Of a DNA stretch of 8,735 nt, positions 4,438-8,735 are shown piece after piece (within the stretch, counting starts at the first letter, position 1; every line of letters begins with the position of its first letter). The position numbers and the translations under genes are program-made. The stretch comes from Clostridiales bacterium UBA8960 (lineage in GTDB: Bacteria > Bacillota > Clostridia > Peptostreptococcales > Acidaminobacteraceae), in the NCBI GenBank assembly GCA_003482695.1, contig DMYC01000033.1, positions 1 to 8,735 of the forward strand. The letters run 5' to 3'. The notes under the pieces were generated by a model, which searched no databases, was not told where the DNA came from, and saw nothing but the letters and a program-made list of their open reading frames with translations.

Positions 4438-7395
4438 ATGAAAAAAGTGCTAATGATCTCATTGCTTGCCCTAATCATATTGGTGACTGCCTTTACCGTG
4501 CCAAAAACCATTTTCAGTTCAAATGTCTTCTACAAGCCGACTGCATTTTTGGACGAAAGCAAGGTTGAAAAGGCCAACATACTGCTTAAAAGTTCACTCA
4601 GTGTTGAGCAAACGCCGTATGTAGATTACTTGAGTGCGCATATTATGTCACTTGAAGAGACAACCCCTTCTGAACACAAACTTTCGGTAACTTCTGATTA
4701 TATAGGCTATGAAGATCAGCTGAATTTGAAACTTGATATTGATAAGAGTGGACTTTATCGCGTTTTTATCGAATATGAGATAGAGCCTGCTGCGATGAAC
4801 AATGCCACATTCAAGCTTTTGCTTAATGGCGCGCTTCCTTTTGATGAAGCGGGTTTGATCGATTTGCCACTTTGGTGGCGGGATGCATCCAAGACTTTTG
4901 AACTTGACAGCTATGGAGACGAGTCTTTACCCCTACAGGAAACCGTAAAGGACGTACATGAAATCGGACTTCACAATAACCTGTATTATTCTTCTGAACC
5001 ACTGCTCTTTCATCTAGACAGTGGAAAACTCAATATTACAATAGAAAACGTATCCGCTACACCTTTCAAAGTAGTGGGTTTAAAGGTGATGTCAGCCACG
5101 AAACTGCCAAATTACATGGCATATAAGGCGCAGCATGTCGGAATAAGGCAATCCACTTCCGCCCCGATCATAGTGGATGCCACACAATACAGCAAAAAAA
5201 ACAGCTCCTACGTTAGGCTTGACAGCCATCAATCGCCAACCGTGCAGCCTTTTGACCCTGTCAATAAGAAGCTGAATGTCTTATCAGGTCATTCGTGGAA
5301 TGACGCGGGAAAAGAAGTTGTCTTTCAGGTAAACGTTAACGAACCAGGTGCCTATCAATTAAGTTTTCACTTTTACCCGGGAAAGGATGATTTTAATGTC
5401 TTCAGGTCAGTACGCATCAATGGCCGGATTCCGTTTGAGGAAATGCGTGCCTACGCTCTGAAGGATCATTCGGGTTCTAAATATGTGGTAGAAACCCTTT
5501 CTGATGAAATGGGCAATCCATACTACTTTTACCTGGAGGAAGGCACGCATGAAATTGCTCTAAGGGCAGAGGTTGAACCATTGGCACAAGAACTTAGAAC
5601 ACTTCAGTTGCTGATCGATCACATCAATCAGTTTGCACTCGACATCCGAAAAATCACAGGACGTGAAGTGGATAAAAAGAGGACTTGGCGATTGAGTGAA
5701 TATATTCCCGAGACGCAAGCCTACCTGGAAGCGTATGATACACTTCTGAAACATGTGATAGAAAACAGCATGCAATATGCACCAAACGGGTATTCATCTT
5801 CCACGCTATCGTATCTTCAAAAGGCACTGGTGAAAGTCGATAAAATGCTCGAAAAGCCGGATGAGCTTCCACTGTATTTTGAAGACCTTTACAGTGGATC
5901 GGGTTCTGTCAATCAAATGATTGGCGACACCATCACGCTCTTAAGTGAACAACCGCTAACGCTGAATCTCATGGCGCTTTCCACGGATGGATATGAGATG
6001 AAGGCGAATGCACCGTTTACAGCGAAAATCATCGCGGGATTCAAAAGCTTTTTTGCGTCCTTCACAGAAAACAAATATGTGGTAAGGAACGATGAAGATG
6101 TGCTTAATATATGGATCAATCGCCAGATTACACACGTCGACACGCTGCAAAAGCTGGTAGACTCAGAATTTACACCACTAACAGGAATCAAAGTGAAAAT
6201 TTCTGTCATGCCGGATGCCAACAAACTGATTTTGGCTTCAGCGGCGAATGAGGCACCAGATGTGGCCATGGGTTTGCTCTCGTACATGCCTTTTGATTTG
6301 GCGATTCGAGAGGCGGCTTACGACTTGACCCAGTTTGATGACTTTTGGGAGATCGCGAATCGGTTTACGCCAGGCGCGTTTGTGCCTTATATACTGGATG
6401 ACGGCGTTTACGCCATACCAGAGACGTTGGAGTTCTTTTCAACCATATATAGGAAAGACATATTTGCGAGTCTGGGACTTGATGTACCGGATACATGGCG
6501 CGACGTTACTGAGCTTTTGCCCGAATTACAGCGTTATGGGATGAATTTTTATCACCCGATCGCTGGAGGCGGTTCAATCAAATGGTTCTATCAGACGAGT
6601 CCGTTTATCTATCAAATGGGTGGCGAGCTTTATACTCAAGATGGATTCAGATCGGCGATTGATCAGCCCGAAGCTGTGGCGGGTCTCGAATTTTTGAATA
6701 AACTCTTCACCATGTATGCGCTCCCTGAGCAAGAACCTATTTTTTACAATGCCTTTAGGTATGGCACTTTACCGATAGGCATTGCTGACTTCACGACCTA
6801 TATGCAAGTGAAAAACGCCGCACCTGAGCTGGTGGGTAAATGGGCAATTGCGCCATACCCTGCGATGCGAGATTCAGATGGCGAGCTTAACCGCTGGTTT
6901 ATAGCCAATGGTCGTGGCAGCCTAATTCTAAAAGAGACGAAAAAAGCAGATGAGGCATGGGCATTTTTGAAATGGTGGACGAGCGAGTCTGTTCAGACGA
7001 CGTACTCCTATACCCTTCAATCCATATATGGTCCAGAGTATTTGTGGTTGTCGGGCAATGTTGAAGCCGTCAAGAATGCACCTATCGATATGCAGGACAA
7101 AATCGTCATTCTAGATCAAATAAATTGGTTAAGAGATGTCCCGAGAACACCTGGACAATATATGCTGGAACGTGGCATATCCGATATTTGGAATAAAGCC
7201 GTTTACGACAACATGCCGACGAGAATTGCAATTGATCGGCAAATAATCACCATCAATCGTGAAATAAGAAGAAAAATGACAGAGTTCGGCTATCTGGATG
7301 AGCAAGGCAATGTCATAAAAACGTACAATATCAGAGATGTAGATTGGGTGAAAGACCAAATAGATAAGCATGGAAGGGGGCGTGATGATGAGTAA
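4438..7395 (+). CDS. Membrane-anchored or secreted fusion: two beta-rich domains plus solute-binding domain
   Basis: A 985-aa protein. I chose ATG 4438 because it has GGAGAAG (4428-4434) upstream and begins with a typical signal or anchor ([19 protein letters not shown], residues 1-19). The in-frame TTG at 4402 lies inside the hairpin. There is no lipobox cysteine, so it is membrane-tethered or secreted. Residues about 82-218 and 282-393 are two similar beta-rich units: both run from a G-x-Y strand ([20 protein letters not shown]), through an NG turn with PF-[DE]-E ([18 protein letters not shown]), to a final strand with LxxG ([24 protein letters not shown]). They look like jelly-roll, carbohydrate-binding-type modules. 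A mostly helical linker covers about 394-545. Residues about 552-935 are a family 1 solute-binding domain with the hinge-like [18 protein letters not shown] (from 659) and [10 protein letters not shown]. The gene overlaps the first permease by 8 bp. Role inferred: a second, surface-held receptor for the same glucan. The solute-binding call is firm; the module call is by pattern only. Confidence 0.85.
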   Translation: MKKVLMISLLALIILVTAFTVPKTIFSSNVFYKPTAFLDESKVEKANILLKSSLSVEQTPYVDYLSAHIMSLEETTPSEHKLSVTSDYIGYEDQLNLKLDIDKSGLYRVFIEYEIEPAAMNNATFKLLLNGALPFDEAGLIDLPLWWRDASKTFELDSYGDESLPLQETVKDVHEIGLHNNLYYSSEPLLFHLDSGKLNITIENVSATPFKVVGLKVMSATKLPNYMAYKAQHVGIRQSTSAPIIVDATQYSKKNSSYVRLDSHQSPTVQPFDPVNKKLNVLSGHSWNDAGKEVVFQVNVNEPGAYQLSFHFYPGKDDFNVFRSVRINGRIPFEEMRAYALKDHSGSKYVVETLSDEMGNPYYFYLEEGTHEIALRAEVEPLAQELRTLQLLIDHINQFALDIRKITGREVDKKRTWRLSEYIPETQAYLEAYDTLLKHVIENSMQYAPNGYSSSTLSYLQKALVKVDKMLEKPDELPLYFEDLYSGSGSVNQMIGDTITLLSEQPLTLNLMALSTDGYEMKANAPFTAKIIAGFKSFFASFTENKYVVRNDEDVLNIWINRQITHVDTLQKLVDSEFTPLTGIKVKISVMPDANKLILASAANEAPDVAMGLLSYMPFDLAIREAAYDLTQFDDFWEIANRFTPGAFVPYILDDGVYAIPETLEFFSTIYRKDIFASLGLDVPDTWRDVTELLPELQRYGMNFYHPIAGGGSIKWFYQTSPFIYQMGGELYTQDGFRSAIDQPEAVAGLEFLNKLFTMYALPEQEPIFYNAFRYGTLPIGIADFTTYMQVKNAAPELVGKWAIAPYPAMRDSDGELNRWFIANGRGSLILKETKKADEAWAFLKWWTSESVQTTYSYTLQSIYGPEYLWLSGNVEAVKNAPIDMQDKIVILDQINWLRDVPRTPGQYMLERGISDIWNKAVYDNMPTRIAIDRQIITINREIRRKMTEFGYLDEQGNVIKTYNIRDVDWVKDQIDKHGRGRDDE

Positions 7396-8323
7396 GCTTG
7401 TTGATGCAAGAAAAAAGATTCTTGTTGGGGATGCTATGACGACCTTGTTGCTACTGCTACCCTATTCGCTGCTCTTTTCACTATTCATCGCCATTCCTGT
7501 GGCGCTGGCAATCATGCTTTCGCTCACTTACTTCAACGTCATTCAGACCCCCGAGTTTAATGGCCTATTCAACTACGTCATGCTCTTGACCCAAGATGAA
7601 GTTTTTTTAAAGTACGTGTTGCCGAATACGGTGAAATATGCACTGATCGTCGGGCCTGGCGGTTATGTGCTCTCTTTTATCTTGGCCTGGATGCTTGCAC
7701 AGATTCAAAGCATTCCGAGAACCATATTCGCACTCATCCTTTATATTCCGTCAATGGTGGGGCCTGTATTCATAGCGGTTGTGTGGCGAACCCTGTTTAG
7801 TGGCAACGAAGCCGGATATATCAATGCCCTTCTGCTTAGCAATAATTTGATTGATCGTCCGATACAGTTTCTTGTGTCACCAGAATACCTTATGACCATC
7901 GTCATCATCGTATCGCTGTGGAGCTCCATGGGTATTGGTTTTTTAGCGATGATCGCCGGGATTCTCAATGTCAGCACAGAGCTATATGAAGCGGCCTATA
8001 TCGACGGCATAAGCAACCGATTTCAAGAAATCATATATATCACGATACCATCGATGAAACCACAAATGCTGTTTGGCGCCGTCATGTCCATCGTGGGCGC
8101 CTTCAATACGGGGTGGATTGGCGTCGCATTGTCCGGAACCAATCCGACACCTCAATATTCGGCGCAACTGCTGATCAATCATATTGAGGACTATGGCTTT
8201 CAACGGTATGAAATGGGGTATGCCGCAGCGGTTTCCGTGATTTTGCTTTTGATGGTTTGGGGATTCGCAAAAATAGCGTATTGGCTATTTGCTGAAAAAG
8301 AGGAAGCAAAGGTGAGCGTATGA
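7388..8323 (+). CDS. ABC sugar transporter permease, MalF/UgpA/LacF type
   Basis: A 311-aa inner-membrane permease, one half of the translocation channel of a carbohydrate (CUT1-type) importer. Six hydrophobic segments are visible, starting with [20 protein letters not shown] and ending with [20 protein letters not shown]. The cytoplasmic EAA loop that docks on the ATPase is intact at E201-A202-A203, followed by D206-G207 and a proline 13-16 residues on ([20 protein letters not shown], then PSMKP). The start at 7388 is preferred: AAGGGGG (7374-7380) lies 7 nt upstream, whereas the longer in-frame ATG at 7370 would place that site inside the coding region. ATG 7385 is a possible alternative. 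It overlaps the fusion gene by 8 bp and the next permease by 4 bp (ATGA), so translation of the three is probably coupled. Confidence 0.94.
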   Translation: MSKLVDARKKILVGDAMTTLLLLLPYSLLFSLFIAIPVALAIMLSLTYFNVIQTPEFNGLFNYVMLLTQDEVFLKYVLPNTVKYALIVGPGGYVLSFILAWMLAQIQSIPRTIFALILYIPSMVGPVFIAVVWRTLFSGNEAGYINALLLSNNLIDRPIQFLVSPEYLMTIVIIVSLWSSMGIGFLAMIAGILNVSTELYEAAYIDGISNRFQEIIYITIPSMKPQMLFGAVMSIVGAFNTGWIGVALSGTNPTPQYSAQLLINHIEDYGFQRYEMGYAAAVSVILLLMVWGFAKIAYWLFAEKEEAKVSV

Positions 8324-8735
8324 GTTTTAGAGGCAATAAAATCAATCCAACCTATTTTCATCGATCGCAGCTTAAATTTTACGCCGTGCTGATTCCTTTG
8401 GCGCTTTTTATGATTCTGCCGATGATCTATATCGTCAATCATGCCTTTAAACCGCTGGATGAGCTCTTTGCGTTTCCACCGAGGTTTTTCGTGCAAAAGC
8501 CGACGCTAGCAAACTTTGAAAGGCTTTGGCTCGCAGCATCGACGACTGGGGTGCCCATGAGCCGATATTTCTTTAACTCAATTGTGGTCTCACTCGTCAC
8601 GGTTGTTTCGAATATGCTGATCGTGGCCTGTGCAGGTTATGCACTTTCGAAAAAGAAGTTCAAAATGAAGCATACGCTACTCAATATCAATCAAGTCGCA
8701 CTGATGTTTGTTCCGATTGCAGTGACCATTCCAAG
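8320..8735 (+). CDS. ABC sugar transporter permease, MalG/UgpE/LacG type, 3' end outside window
   Basis: The first 138 codons of the second channel subunit; the frame runs off the window end without a stop. The ATG at 8320 overlaps the TGA of the first permease (ATGA), with AAAGGTGA (8308-8315) as ribosome binding site. The N-terminus is a short basic cytoplasmic tail, then a first transmembrane helix (about residues 21-41, [16 protein letters not shown]). A periplasm-facing loop with the family-typical [10 protein letters not shown] follows, then [20 protein letters not shown] and [11 protein letters not shown], all in the order seen in MalG-type proteins. The EAA loop would lie beyond the window. 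It pairs with the upstream permease; the ATPase is not in view and may be a shared multi-sugar ATPase encoded elsewhere. Confidence 0.93.
   Translation, partial: MSFRGNKINPTYFHRSQLKFYAVLIPLALFMILPMIYIVNHAFKPLDELFAFPPRFFVQKPTLANFERLWLAASTTGVPMSRYFFNSIVVSLVTVVSNMLIVACAGYALSKKKFKMKHTLLNINQVALMFVPIAVTIP

Noticed and set aside
7370..7387. Longer start (ATG 7370) for the first permease
   Set aside because: The purine-rich AAGGGGG that serves as ribosome binding site would be inside the coding region, and no other site precedes 7370.

Overview
The window looks like chromosomal DNA of a low-to-moderate-GC Gram-positive-type bacterium (Bacillota). The supporting signs are strong AGGAGG-type ribosome binding sites, sigma-A-like promoters, a lipoprotein-anchored solute-binding protein, the standard genetic code (TGA is used as a stop) and U-tract terminators. 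The genus cannot be resolved from the sequence alone. All real genes lie on the + strand.

Left part (1-1635), housekeeping. The window opens inside guaA (GMP synthase, C-terminal half), which ends at a clear intrinsic terminator. The first ~318 bases of this gene are about 93% GC at third codon positions. The rest of the gene is near 50%. The protein stays uninterrupted, so this end is either a recombinant gene or a chimeric assembly join. Next comes a stand-alone MazG-type nucleotide pyrophosphohydrolase with its own near-consensus promoter. It is followed by a 39-codon remnant-like ORF and a second terminator.

Right part (1756-8735), a beta-glucan-type sugar utilisation operon. A sigma-A-like promoter with an extended -10 is bracketed by two near-identical LacI-type palindromes (consensus ACCGAAATCGATTTCGGT) whose centres are 42 bp apart. 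It drives, in order: a family 16 glycoside hydrolase with no signal peptide; a 553-aa lipoprotein solute-binding protein; a 985-aa membrane-anchored or secreted protein in which two related beta-rich domains and a helical linker are fused to a second solute-binding domain; and two MalF/MalG-type permeases, the second cut by the window end. The last three genes overlap (8 bp, then 4 bp), so they are probably translationally coupled. A 23-bp hairpin separates the abundant-type lipoprotein gene from the large fusion gene.

Inferred working model: an oligosaccharide, plausibly a laminarin-type beta-1,3(1,4)-glucan fragment, is captured by the binding proteins, imported by the permease pair and cleaved in the cytoplasm by the GH16 enzyme. 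A LacI-family repressor encoded elsewhere would relieve repression when the sugar is present. No ATPase and no regulator gene lie in the window. The most unusual items are the fusion binding protein, the cytoplasmic GH16 at the head of an import operon, the helically phased operator pair and the compositional break in guaA.
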